Positions 10,230 to 21,277 of a DNA stretch of 64,000 nucleotides are shown piece after piece. The translations under genes and the position numbers were made by a program. Below the pieces are notes generated by a model. It was not told where the DNA came from. It searched no databases and saw nothing but the letters and a program-made list of their open reading frames with translations. Source of the DNA: Chondrus crispus (Eukaryota; Rhodophyta; Florideophyceae; Gigartinales; Gigartinaceae); NCBI RefSeq assembly GCF_000350225.1, contig NW_005178973.1:1-64000 (forward strand). The letters run 5' to 3'. Positions within the stretch are counted from its first letter, which is position 1, and the number at the start of each line of letters is the position of its first letter.

Positions 10230-11751
10230 TTAGCGGTAGTGATTGTTCACATTAATAGTGAAAACGCCCCCGCTGATATTCTGGACGCCAGATAAAAGGC
10301 GCATATTACTGTCTTCTTTTTCTGTGCCACCTTCCTGAAAACATTCCTCCACCTCGTCGCCTGCTGCTAAGTTTTCTTGTCCGTCCTGCGCCGCCTGCTC
10401 TTCACACCCGACCTCCACCTTCTGACGTTTCGCATTTGAGTCTCCAAAAATTGCGGCTTGTTGCTGCATTCCGAGAGCACCTCGTAGGTTGTGGTAGTTT
10501 TTCAATGACGACAGATCCGGGTCCTGTTCTCATTGCAACATTCACATCGTTCTGGCCGTCCTCGAACAGCAACGTCACCACAGAGCCTCTCAATCCATGC
10601 AACGTCATACCATGCTTGACTCCAGTCCCTGTAATTCCCTCATTTCTACAGATGCTCCCCACAATACGTGCAAATGCATTCCGGCCTAGGTGCTGGCGCT
10701 TGAAAAAGTTTTCAAACGTCGTTGCGCGAGCATTAGCTGCCAAAAAGAATCGGTCGCTTCCGCAATCGAGCGAGTTCCTAATCCGCATGTAGTCTTCGAG
10801 ATCCTCAAATAAATTGAGCTTGCCGCCGAGACACGTCCTGTTCCAAACGCACACCTCCTGAGGCTTGTCCTGGACAGCCTTCCACCCTCCCGTCGCCGTT
10901 TTCGAAGCACCCACGCGGCTGCCAATAACTCCACATATTTTCCACACCTGCTCCCCGCCACAAGTTATTTTCTGCACTTGTCCAACTGTTAAATGCACCA
11001 ATGCAGAAGGGCGCATTGCTGTGATCAATGCGACACTAAATACTAGACGTGCTTGAAATCCCAGGGGCGTATCGCGGTCCAGCAGTGGCGACTCATAAAG
11101 CTTGATGACGTCTTCTTTCGACAGTACGTTGTGGCTCTCAGCCACAACTCCCGTCGATTGCTGCAAGCTAAACTTGTTGTCTAGCACAGCCATGAGCCCT
11201 TCTGCTGGACAATTGAAAACATCCCCTTCGAGAAGCTTTAGATCATAACCCCACTCATATTTGAATGCTCTTTGAAGCCCTAAAATGTAGCCTCTCATAG
11301 TAATTGGCTTGACTTCCTCACCGGACTTCGACCGGTAGTTTACAGCGAATTCAATGAGATGGAACCGTACGGTTTTTAGCTGCTGGGTCGTCCAAGCAGT
11401 GTGGTGCGCTGGTATGTGGCTGTAGTTGCAGTCAAGAAATACGGCCTTCCGTGTCTCTAGAATTTCCCATTCTGAACGAGACTCGCCCATGAGAATGTGG
11501 TCGCGCAGATGCTCTTCCCCTTTGAACGCAGCATCCAAAAATCCGGGACGTGATGTTGTGAAGCGGGCCAGCGCCTTGACAGAGGATATGTTGGCACGTT
11601 TTGTGTTGGCCGGCATACGTTTGCCTAGAAATGCAGTTGCTGCCTTCGAGTGCCGGCGGGAAGCTGATGGGGGCGTGTCAGGAACGGTCGCATGTGATCC
11701 ACCAGAACCTGGAGGCGGCGTCCCTGGGACAGACGAAGGGGATGAGGGCAT
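10230..11751 (-). pseudogene. Crypton-like tyrosine recombinase
   Basis: From ATG 11751 a 449-codon frame holds a proline/serine-rich N-terminus, a SAM-like core-binding region, and the tyrosine-recombinase catalytic part: Arg in ALITAMRPSALVHL, then H-x-x-R in LHGLRGSVVTLLFEDG. The catalytic Tyr context (LKNYHNLRGALGM) lies just downstream in a neighbouring frame (10230-10505), so one frame change separates it from the rest. No reverse transcriptase or RNase H is nearby, which argues against a DIRS element and for a Crypton DNA transposon or a gene derived from one. The enzyme would cut and rejoin DNA through the Tyr. The element's ends were not identified, as Cryptons lack inverted termini. 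Confidence 0.7.
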
Positions 11752-12054
11752 GTTGTGGGGCCTGATGATGGTGCGGGAGTTGAAGAGAGAATTGGGAGGG
11801 GTAGGGGTATTGAGTTAGGGCTGGGAGAGAAAGGGGAGGGGAAGGAGGGGATGGGAAAGAGTGTTGGGGAATGTCTGAGGCGGGTTTCGGGATGGTCTGA
11901 GTAGACGGCACCAGTCGCGGAAATATCATCGGCGACGACGGCGGCGGAGCCCATCGACAGCGACGGCGGCGGAAAACAGCGATTTATCATTGGTAAACTT
12001 GTGTCATACATCTACGTGGCCGAGCATTTCACTGTCAGCCGGTAGACAAGCATA

Positions 12055-12171
12055 TTGTCCACTGGCTACGAGTGCAGAAACAAAGCCTCGTGCTGCGATA
12101 TGGTGCCCTCGGCAAGCCTCGGGGCACATATCTGCACTCGGCGCGTGTCTGCACTCGTAGCCAGTGGACAA
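12055..12171. repeat. Inverted repeat with 24-base perfect arms
   Basis: The arm TTGTCCACTGGCTACGAGTG(CAGA) at 12055-12078 is repeated exactly in inverted form at 12148-12171, around a 69-base centre that also contains extra TCTGCACTCG copies. Size and shape fit a small foldback or MITE-type element just upstream of the DDE_Tnp_4 remnant. Confidence 0.85.
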
Positions 12172-12179
12172 CCCCTATA

Positions 12180-13185
12180 TGTCGGACGAGGACGGAAATA
12201 TGACAAGACTGCCAAGAATGTGCTGTTCATGACACTAGCCGTTTTGAAGCATGGATCGCAGTGGGATTACATGGGAAAAATGTTCCATATGAAGGCGGCA
12301 ACATTTGAACGCATCATTCTAACGTTTGCCGCAATCATATCCGGACCAACATACGAGCATTATGTTAAAACATGGGAATTCCGATCAAGCCAGAAAATGG
12401 AGTATGAAAAAGATGGTCGATACTAACGCTTTGTTTCGCAACTATCCGATGGCCTGCTATGCCACACGTGTGAGATTCCAGCCATCGAATCGCCCAAACG
12501 GGAACTTGAGCGAGAGTAAGCTGTACTTTAGCAAGAAGCATGGCTTGTATGGATACAACATTGAGGCATCCGTTCTGCTAAATGGGATGGAAATTGGCTG
12601 TAGTGCCCAAGAGCCTGGTTCTGTATCTTATTTTCACATTTTTCAGGACATGCGACACTTTCACGAGGGGCAATTGAAAAAGTGTGCTGATGAATTGGAG
12701 CTGGAGGATGATGGTCCAATGGAAGACGAATTTGCAGATACATGGGAGATATTATTAGACAAGGGTTATCAAGGTTCTAAGGAGTTTTTTCGTGCTATCA
12801 ATCCTACTAAGAAGCCGCGTAATGGTGTTCTGTCACCATCACAAGTTGCAGAGAATCGACATATTTCAAGCGTGTACTTCTGGAAAATTATTTTGGGAGG
12901 ATGTCGGGCATTTGGGACGTTGTGGGGTCAAAATGGAAATGGTCAGAGAAAATATATGATTCTATATTCATGTTGTGCATGGAGCTGACGAACTGGCATA
13001 TTTATTGGAATCCCCTTAGGGCAGATGACGGACGTCTGTACCATAAGATTACCAATCGTTGGTACAAGATTGGTACAACTCAAATTGAAAAAAGCAGGCG
13101 CATACAGGCGAACTATCGTAAGAAAAGACGTAGACGTGTTGATTTGAAGTTCCGCGCAAATCAAACTACTGAAAGCCCACAGTAA
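12180..13185 (+). pseudogene. Broken DDE_Tnp_4 (Harbinger-like) transposase, copy A
   Basis: Three overlapping frames together cover a DDE_Tnp_4-type transposase: an N-terminal helical part (LKHGSQWDYMGKMFHMKAAT), the catalytic middle (KLYFSKKHGLYGYNIEASV, DKGYQG) and the C-terminal WNPLRADDGRLYHK part with a basic tail. The copy is disrupted by at least two frame changes. Where I expect the first catalytic Asp (before FQPSNRP) the sequence reads YATRVRFQ, so that residue appears to be Arg here; this depends on my memory of the family pattern. A relative lies at 14.1-15.4 kb on the other strand. Confidence 0.7.
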
Positions 13186-13909
13186 ATAGTGTGTTAGCAT
13201 GCTGCTATACGCAAAGCATCATCGCTTTAATAAATTCGCTTCAATTATTAGCATATGGGATATTCCTGGAATACCCCACGTATTTGCGGAATTTTTTGGT
13301 GGGCACAGTAACTACCAAATATTATCGGTAACTTCTAGGTCTTTGAGCAATATCCACATCTTAGTGTGGGAGCCTCATATTTCCGGATGTGTTCTACTGA
13401 TTTCCAATACGTACCCTGCCTTGCGGGTAAGCCAGCCCTGCACGAAACCAGTCGTTTCCCTGGTGACAAATATAGGTGTGAGTGACTGCCTGTTATTCCT
13501 ACCGGAGACAGAACTCCAGCAAGGTTTTGCAAAACTGGTGAGCAGCACAATGCCGACTGCTCTTCCTTGCGTGAGCGCTTCAAAAGATGATCTTTTGAAG
13601 GCACAACTGATCCAAGTCATGGCTTTGGACAATGGCGGAAAGATAAGCAAGAGGATAGGCAGTGACCTGCATATCTAACATAGCATTCAGATGTCCACGG
13701 AGAGCTTGAATTACGGATCGAGATCTATGAATTAGCAAAAATAGTGGCTGTTCTGTACATGTATAATCTGATGAATTGAGCCAGAAAAACGCAAAAATAC
13801 GGCACTCTCAGACACAAGGCCCTATTGTACAGTATGCTCTGTCGGTACCAGAGCGCGACAAACGTACAGAATACGTTTTCGCGGGGCGATTCCTCAATGC
13901 ACCTTCTAC

Positions 13910-15850
13910 CAGGTCTGGGAGTCAGATGTTCAGCTCGTCATCGTAGGCCTCTCATATGCGAAAATCGTTGACCTTTTCGGAAGGCAAGTGATCTTCGCAT
14001 ATTGGGGTAAATTGAATCGTGATGTAACGCAACGCATGCATAAAAACGGTATTTTTACTCAAATGTCGTTCATCACTCCAGGTACAGACTATCAGCGTAA
14101 TGGCTCAGAACATTTTCAATCGCAGAACGCCTCCTCTTCGTCATCAAACAGAGCACTTTCCACCTCCTGTTCCTCCCTCGTGCGCAACGTGCGCTCCATT
14201 GCGCGCTTCCTACGCTTTCGATACGAGGCTTGAGCACGTTTGCCCTTATTCACGCCGGTTTGTGGTATGTCGTGCAAACGTTTCAAACAGCGTTCACACG
14301 TTATACCATCACTGTCTCGCAACGGATTCCATCTCATATGTACATTAGTCAATGCCATTGTCAAACGAAATATGTCATCGAACCAATCCTCAACCCAGCG
14401 CTATTTATTAGCTACTACTGCCCACAGCGTGCTCTGTCTTCCAAAAAAGTTCTCAACTAAAATTCGGTCAGCCGACTTAGTCTCGTTCTCCCTCTTGTCC
14501 GAAATGCTCAACACGCCTCCCTGGGGTTTCTTCTTGGGAATAATGCTTCTTTTTCACCTTCGATCCCACTTAGCCTTTCTCTAGTATCACGTACCAGTTT
14601 TCTGCGTGCAGGTCAGCCCCGTTTCCGATGTCCATGATTGCCTTTTCCTCCTCCGATTTTTCCAGACAATCCGCATGAAGCCGATCATATCTCTCATTAT
14701 TTCAATGTCACTAACAGATCTTGGATGATGCCCACTTGATCCAATCGCTAGACTATTAGGAAGAACCGATACTTCAATCTTGTATCCGTACAATTTATGC
14801 TTGTCGGAAAAATACTTTTTCGACTCCTCAAGCGAGCCACCAGGACGAAAACTCCGGACAAACGTCACGTCGTTTGCGAAGCGACATCTCTTGTAAATTT
14901 TTGAAAGTTTTCTTCTCCGATATGAGCCTGGTCATCGAGTACCGGCGCTCATAGAATGTGACAAACTTGGAGTAAGCATGTTTCGAAAGCATTTTGATCA
15001 TCTTGGTCACTCTTTTTTTGAACGTCGATGCCTTCATTCCAAAAAGATATGCCATCATGTTCCATTTGCTTCCACGTTTCAGTACGGTAATCGTCATAAA
15101 AAAATCCTTGGCATGAATGGGCGATTTGCTTCCTCGTCCAGTGTTATAGTTTTGGCGTACGTGTTCGGTCACATTGTTCCAAATGGACATGAACTCATTC
15201 AGAGTAAAATGTATCATGTCCATGATGGCTTAATTGCCGTTCTCCTCGAACATTTTGTCAATGATAGTAGAGTCACTTTGGTGCCCCTCCTCACTCTCCG
15301 AAAGGCTACCGAGCTTGTCAAAAATTTCGAGTTCCTCTTGCCGTAATGCCGCCTGTTCCCCAAGTATCTGGAGCGCAGCAGCAGGATCGGCACTCTTGAG
15401 TGAGCGTGTCATGACAGGCGATCGCGATGGATGTGCAGGGCAGAGGATTGGATTGGCTTCTGTGTGAAGACGCGTGCAGAAGTCTCAAGTGTGGAAGAGC
15501 TGACAGTGCATTAATTTTCGTGTGATCCGTAGATGGGTTCCAATTGTTCCATGGTAAGATAGAATTGTGTCTGCGCACCATCGCCGAGCAGCGTTTGCTC
15601 TGTTTCGCGCGAAAATGCAGAGGCTTCCGATGATATTGTGTCTATTCGTTCAATGGGGACCAACGCGGAAGATGAACACTCTGGTGGAGAGGGACAGTTC
15701 TACTGTCAGCCTTGTTGGGTCCTAATTAAAGATTATTGAATTACGATATTCCCCTGCAACTCCGTAAATTCGATGTCAATCTGTATCAAACCGCTTTGGT
15801 TTCGAAAACAACTGCTTATGTGAAAGAATTCACCGCAACTGCTCCTCACG
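13910..15850 (-). mobile_element. DDE_Tnp_4 transposon copy inserted in repeat R
   Basis: Comparison of the two R copies places about 1.94 kb of extra DNA here. TCTAC precedes it and CCTAC follows it, which may be a 5-base target duplication with one change. The insertion holds the minus-strand remains of a DDE_Tnp_4 transposase. Inverted termini are not convincing by eye. Confidence 0.6.
14100..15412 (-). pseudogene. Broken DDE_Tnp_4 transposase, copy B
   Basis: In minus-strand order the frames give MIHFTLNEFMSIWNNV...LKRGSKWNMMAYLFGMKAST (15.2-14.8 kb), SFRPGGSLEESKKYFSDKHK and LYGYKIEVSVLPNSLAIG (14.87-14.59 kb), and LTNVHMRWNPLRDSDG with a basic tail and acidic C-terminus (14.36-14.12 kb). 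The order and motifs match copy A at 12.2-13.2 kb, but the two are clearly diverged. Several frame changes and a missing central part make it inactive. Confidence 0.7.
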
Positions 15851-16528
15851 CCTACTGTACTTTTGTAGCATGGGGCGCCATGGCAATGGTTGGATATAGG
15901 TGGGAATGGAGGGGAGCTGGAGTGAAGGGATATAATGTTGTTCAGCATGAAGTGCTGGGCAGCCGCCTCTATGCTATTATTGCTAGCTAGATGCTGCCGT
16001 TATGGCTACAACGCCGAGTCCTTTACACGCGTTTGCCCGCAGGTGTTCGCTTGCAAGCTGTGCTTGCGTCTATTTGAATGCGAGCGTGCCCGCCCGACAT
16101 CGTCTCATGTTCTACTAGTCTTGTGGTAGCTGACTCGGACAAATGGCAACGAGTAAGTTGGGTTCCCTTTTTGGGCTGCCGTCCAAATGCGATAGGTGAG
16201 GTTAGTATTTGTAATGGGTTTTGTGCATGTGACAAGAAATATTGATGCATGCGGACTCGGCGAAGACAGGGAACCTACGGTCCAAGAAACCTGAGTAGCA
16301 GGTCCCAACCGGCCCGAAGAACAACTGCAGATAGTATAAATACTGTAATTTACCTCATCAAGCAAAAGAAAGACGTCAGTGTCCCAGCATTGGTCGCCAA
16401 GGACTTCGCATCGTGCAAAAGTAGCCACAGTTTAAAACTGTTCCGCAGAACCACTTTCGTACGATTTCACAGAACTACCTCCACAAGAGTCGCTGTAATA
16501 GTTTTTCTACGCTGCTGGCAAATCAGTT

Positions 16529-16926
16529 GTGGGAATCAGTATGAACCGAGAGGCAGACGGAGTCGACTACGGTAACTCAGTCGTTTTCAACGTCATCACG
16601 CATCCTGTTTTTGGAATTCTCGACCCAAAGGAGATGATTAAGTTCGCGCTCAAGCATACGGTGCGGACCAGGCGGCTGAAGGTGTGCGTGGGGCGGTGTG
16701 GGTTCAGAGACAGGTTTAGAGTGGGGTTTATACGGACGTGTACGGGAAGGCGCCCAAAGACGGGCCGGGGCAGGACGCCGTGGGGCAGTTCATGAAGCCC
16801 GGGGTTTTCGGGGGCATCCCCGGGAAGTTTAGTCCCGCAGAATATGGGAGGGGCATGTACCATGCACGGATGGTGCAGAAGTTCGTCTTGCCGCATGGAT
16901 ATGGGATCAATTATTACGTCAACTAG
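16529..16926 (+). other. Short open frames of unknown nature
   Basis: Two frames follow each other: 16529-16795, with MNREADGVDYGNSVVFN and THPVFGILDPKEM, and 16738-16926, with GKAPKDGPGQDAVGQFMKPG and GKFSPAEYGRGMYHARMVQK, ending at 16926. The residue mix looks like a real soluble protein rather than chance, and they could be parts of one broken or spliced gene. I do not recognise the family. Confidence 0.35.
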
Positions 16927-16929
16927 GCG

Positions 16930-19387
16930 CAGCTAGGGGGCGGTTTGCAGGCGGTTGAAGGGCGAGGAGGTGGTCGTGGGGCGGATGGTGGGGAGAGGTA
17001 TTTTATTGTAGAGCAATGGTTGAGCATCGGGTGTATTGTACTCGGTGTGGGATGAGTTGTGGGTTGTTTTAGATGGACAGTGGATGTTGGTTAGATGGTT
17101 GTCGGTGAGAGTGATGTGGAGTGGGGCTTGCAGATGTAAGGTTTGTAAAAGGTGAACGGAAGTGAATGCGGAGCGCCAGAAACCCGAAGTCCCCGTTGCA
17201 ACTCTGCTCCGCAAGCAGCTCGCCAGACCCCTTCTGCTTCATTTGCGCATGGCGGCGCACGCGGGCGAGGCGCCGAAGCCGCGCCGCACGCGCAGCCGCG
17301 GCGCGCCCTGCGAGCGGCAGAGCGGCAGGACGCGGAGAAAGGCGAGGAGGAAGGCGGGTGAAGGCATGGCGGCGAGCTGTGCGGGGCGGGGCGGGGAGGA
17401 GCTGGGGAATGTAGACGCGGCAAAATGGCGGGTTCAAAATCGCGTGACCGCGCGTCACTGTATGTCACTGTAGTGGGCACTGGGCGGCCTCTGATTGGCG
17501 CCCGACGGCGACGATTTGAGGCCGTGAGGGGTGCGGGGAACCGTTCCTGTGCACTCGCTTCTGTAAGCGATTTCGCATTTTGGGGACTACAGCGCTCACT
17601 CAAACTTTCTGTTGGGCCAAAGTTGGGCACCTCCCCAAAATGAGCTGCAATCGACGTGGTGGGGCCCCCGTCATCTGATTGGCTACATGATGCCAGCAAG
17701 GTAGGGCACCCCTTTCTGGTCCATTATGTATGAAACCAATTAGTATGATATGCACCCAATTTACCATGCGGTAGAATGTCGCCTAGCCTGCGCACTGTAC
17801 CTCTCAGCGAGGTAGCTCCTCTAAACGCAAATTAAGGGGGTATTGGTACAGTGTACAGTACATTGTCTGTGGAGTTTGATCATCATAAGCATATCCACGG
17901 ATGCGTTTCTACAGACACAGCAACAATACGTCGAGCGAGTCGAGCGGGCCATTTGGAGAAGTGAACAACCCGTTCTGGGAACAGCACGCACCCCTGACAG
18001 CGAGGCACAATCCGTGCTGCTTCCATTGACGCGCTATTTCACACTGCGGAGGAAAGGGGAGGGAGATGGAACAGAGAGAGTGAGGAGACGGAAAAAGCTT
18101 AAACAAGGAATTAGTTTATTCAATACACCTGTCTCCATAACAGTGCAGCACTTGTTAGTTTGTCGGAGGAGGGGTGGCACCGGTGGCCCTCTGGTCGCCG
18201 AAGAGCCATTACAGGCCTCCCGGAAGGAAGCAATTTCATGGAGGGATCGCGAGTTCATGTAAATGGGTCAGGAAATGATTGATTTCGAATGCTGGATACT
18301 CTATTCCCAACCAGCCATGGCATCTCTCTTTGCCATAATGCAATGACACACAACTCTTTCTTGTAATCCTTGGTTTACCGTTATATCCCTGGGTAAACCA
18401 CACGTTGTTCATGCTCACTTCCTTGTGTTCTTACTGGATAGTACCGACTTGCTTTGCGTGTTTTGCACGATCAAATAAGAACAGTACAGAATCTGATATG
18501 CCGTGAAAGCACACGCCTGCAGGATCAACAAACTGTATTCTTGACTCTTGAACTGAATATATACATTACCTTAAAACCGAATCTCATGTTGCACGTGATA
18601 CTGAAATGTTCTGTACCCAAGGGTACGGTATATTCGGCGAGGGTCATTCTGCCTGCAGTAAAAAGTAAACTTTACCCAAGGGTACTTGTAACCGGTTACA
18701 GAGTGGGCGACTCCGAAAAACACAAACGCACAGTATTCATGTATTGGGCCGATCAATACCGGGCCGAATGTTTGACAGCGGTTGTATTTTTCATCTTTCC
18801 TTTGCTGAAGTTCCAACGAGCGGCAATGGATACTATAGCATGTCTTGTACATATGGCGTGCAAGCCAACGTTCCCTGGGAGTTAATACTGTAGTGCTTGC
18901 TGTTTGCCGACAGTTGTTTGGCACTTTATCAAGAGGCAGGAGGAGCGCGGTTGATGTTGCTCTGATCTTCACAGACAAGTCTAACAGTTGGGCTTCCGTA
19001 ACCTGAGCCATACCCGTTTTTTGCATACCTACTGGAGCTGGCCAGGTGCATCTTGGAACCAATTGGATCCTCCCCTTCGCAGAGCTGACGATACAACTAC
19101 TGTATATGATTCGAATGCTTCGTGACCCCGCCTGACGTCATCGGTGTGAGTGCAACGAAAATTTACTCACTGCAATAGAGACCAATAAGCTGGTGCTTTG
19201 TGCAAACATATCAGTATAAAGTTTCCTTTTTGCAGGAGCTTTTGGAATAGAACAACAGAATATAAGTACTGTAGCGGGCCATTTCGATGTCACACATAAT
19301 ACCGCAACAATGTCTAAGAGATCCGCTCGATGTCGCAAACACTTTATCTTGCGCCTCTTCATTACTTCGAAGTAGTAGTGCTACGCA
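16930..19387. other. Stretch without a recognised gene
   Basis: It contains a GC-rich block (about 17160-17430) whose openings on both strands are low-complexity Ala/Arg/Pro and probably not coding, then AT-richer sequence with two near copies of TACCCAAGGGTAC at about 18615 and 18675. No domain was found in any frame. Confidence 0.5.
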
Positions 19388-20500
19388 ATGATTATTGCAG
19401 AAGTACCTGTCGCCTCGGAAATTGCAAACTTGCTGAACTTCTTTATCTGTGACATCATCCTTGTCGCAATGATCATGAAAACAACATCGGACCTAGCCGG
19501 TATGTGGAATCAGTTTCACTTGTCTAAGTCCAAGGGCTTGCACCTCCATTCAATTCCGCTTCCTCATGTTGGTGGTGGCATCGTAATGAGGCGATCATTC
19601 TCTCTCGTGGCATTGGTCCTGATTCGCGTTTCTGTGTTAGCTGCCATCTGCGTCAGCAACTTCGGACTTCAAGGTCGTACGGAAGCGTCAAGAGATGTGT
19701 CAATTCGCCGGCCAGGTCCGTTACCAAAAATGCCCCCACCCGAAATTCCTGACTATTTGTTTGGCATAACACAGATCCGACAGCGCTGCTTGTACAACGG
19801 AGACGGGGACTGCTTGTACAACGGAGACGGGGACATTGAGTTTGCGTCAGTTCTTGATGAAAAATGTTTTCCGCAATTGAGAACTGAATTGTACATTAAG
19901 ACCCTTGCGTTGAAGTATGTCGATATAACACGAACACTGAAGAATTGTAAGCAGGTCAAGACTATCCCGCCCTTTTTTACTGTCGTGCAATGCGACGATA
20001 TAGATATGAATTGTCTAGGCCCGCATAGAGACACCGGTATATTAGATCCTGCATCCTGTGAAGCCGTTGTGTATGATGGGGATGTATCATGGCATTGCCC
20101 TTATCGAAATGGCTTCCGCATTGATAACAGTACGGCACAAGAAGCAAAATGTCGCAAGGTGGGAGCGAAAAGAAATGACATACAGTTGTGGACGACTCTG
20201 TTCAGATTCCATACTTTTGACGCGATCGAGGCCCTGTTCGGGGCTGCATATGGTGTGCAAACTAGCATTAAGAAGGATGTTCCGGGCGAATTCAAGAATG
20301 TAACGAACGTGACACTCTGGTGGCTGATACCGATAGCATGGGTCATCCTTGTTCTTTTGGCGAGCAGTATATGGGTAGTGCTCATGCGGTGTTATGGCAT
20401 CACTCCTATCGCGCATGATGAGAGGTCGTTGGTGAGAATGTTGGAAGAAAAATCAGACATTGAATCAGGTACTGCGCCAAACGGGGTGGAAGAGTGGTGA
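19388..20500 (+). CDS. Predicted membrane protein of unknown family
   Basis: Open frame of 370 residues from ATG 19388. Hydrophobic segments lie near residues 14-35 and 70-95 (SLVALVLIRVSVLAAI) and there is a strong transmembrane segment near 331-355 (WWLIPIAWVILVLLASSIWV). Between them is a probable extracytoplasmic region of about 230 residues with at least ten Cys and possible N-glycosylation sites (NST, NVT twice). The short C-terminal tail is charged (HDERSLVRMLEEKSD). Residues near 134-149 are an exact duplication of CLYNGDGD from a 24-base tandem repeat. The end of the gene lies 76 bases from repeat R copy 2. It may be a host gene or cargo of an eroded element; function unknown. Confidence 0.55.
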   Translation: MIIAEVPVASEIANLLNFFICDIILVAMIMKTTSDLAGMWNQFHLSKSKGLHLHSIPLPHVGGGIVMRRSFSLVALVLIRVSVLAAICVSNFGLQGRTEASRDVSIRRPGPLPKMPPPEIPDYLFGITQIRQRCLYNGDGDCLYNGDGDIEFASVLDEKCFPQLRTELYIKTLALKYVDITRTLKNCKQVKTIPPFFTVVQCDDIDMNCLGPHRDTGILDPASCEAVVYDGDVSWHCPYRNGFRIDNSTAQEAKCRKVGAKRNDIQLWTTLFRFHTFDAIEALFGAAYGVQTSIKKDVPGEFKNVTNVTLWWLIPIAWVILVLLASSIWVVLMRCYGITPIAHDERSLVRMLEEKSDIESGTAPNGVEEW

Positions 20501-21113
20501 CGAAGAAGTGTTTGATTGACATCCACGATAGAAGCGTATCTGCTCAATTTGAGGCACAGTACTTTGCCTTGTGCATGAGCCCTGCACGAAACCAGTCGTT
20601 TCCCAGGTGGCAAACATAGGTGTGAGTGACTGCCTGTTACTGCTACCGGAGACAGAACTCCAGCCAGGTTTTGCAAAACTGGTGAGCAGCACAATGCCGA
20701 CTGCTCTTCCTTGCGTGAGCGCTTCAAAAGATGATCTTCTGAAGGCACAACTGATCGAAGTCATGGCTTTGGACAATGGCGGAAAGATAAGCAAGGGGAT
20801 AGGCAGTGACCTGCATATCTAACATAGCATTCAGCCGTCTACGGAGAGCTTCAATTACGGATCGAGATCTACGAATTAGCAAAAATAGTGGCTGTACAGG
20901 TATAATCTGGCGAATTGGGCCCGAAAACGCAAAAATACGGCACTCTCAGACACAAGGCCCTATTGCATGCTCTGTCGGCACCAGAGCGTGACAAACGTAC
21001 AGTTTCGCGCGGCGATTCCCCAATGCACTGTCTACTGTACTGTTGTAGCATGGAGCGCCATGGCAATGGATGGGAGATAGGTGTGAATGGAGGGGAGCTG
21101 GAGTGAAGGGATA

Positions 21114-21253
21114 TGTGATTCCAGGAACACCGATACCCCCGATCCTCTCGGGAGCGGGGGACGGCGGTGACTTTATTGTTCAAGTGAGTGAGGTGCTGTA
21201 ATGCTGTGCCTTAATCTACGTGTGCCTTACTTGCTTGTCTCTGGATGGAACCA
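21114..21253 (-). repeat. Copia-1 left (3') LTR
   Basis: 140 bases that match the right LTR at about 135 positions; starts TGTGATTCC and ends GGAACCA on the plus strand. Short for an LTR, but within the Copia range. Confidence 0.85.
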
Positions 21254-21277
21254 GGTGTTGTTTGGTTTTGGTGCATG

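Larger units (their letters stand above)
13433..16122. repeat. Repeat R, copy 1, split by an insertion at 13.91-15.85 kb
   Basis: The segments 13433-13909 and 15851-16122 align in order and orientation with the pieces of a second copy at 20577-21113, 25866-25900 and 44640-44802. Recognisable shared runs include GCACGAAACCAGTCG near the left end and GCATGAAGTGCTGGGCAG near the right. Without insertions R is about 750 bases. The two copies differ by scattered substitutions and small gaps. No inverted ends or coding domain are evident, so its class is open (possibly a solo LTR or a non-autonomous element). Confidence 0.8.

Noticed and set aside
10230-11751. DIRS retroelement
   Set aside because: A tyrosine recombinase is present but there is no reverse transcriptase or RNase H on either side.
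17091-17699. 202-residue minus-strand reading frame
   Set aside because: It is low-complexity Ala/Arg/Pro sequence in a GC-rich block with conflicting openings on all frames and no domain.
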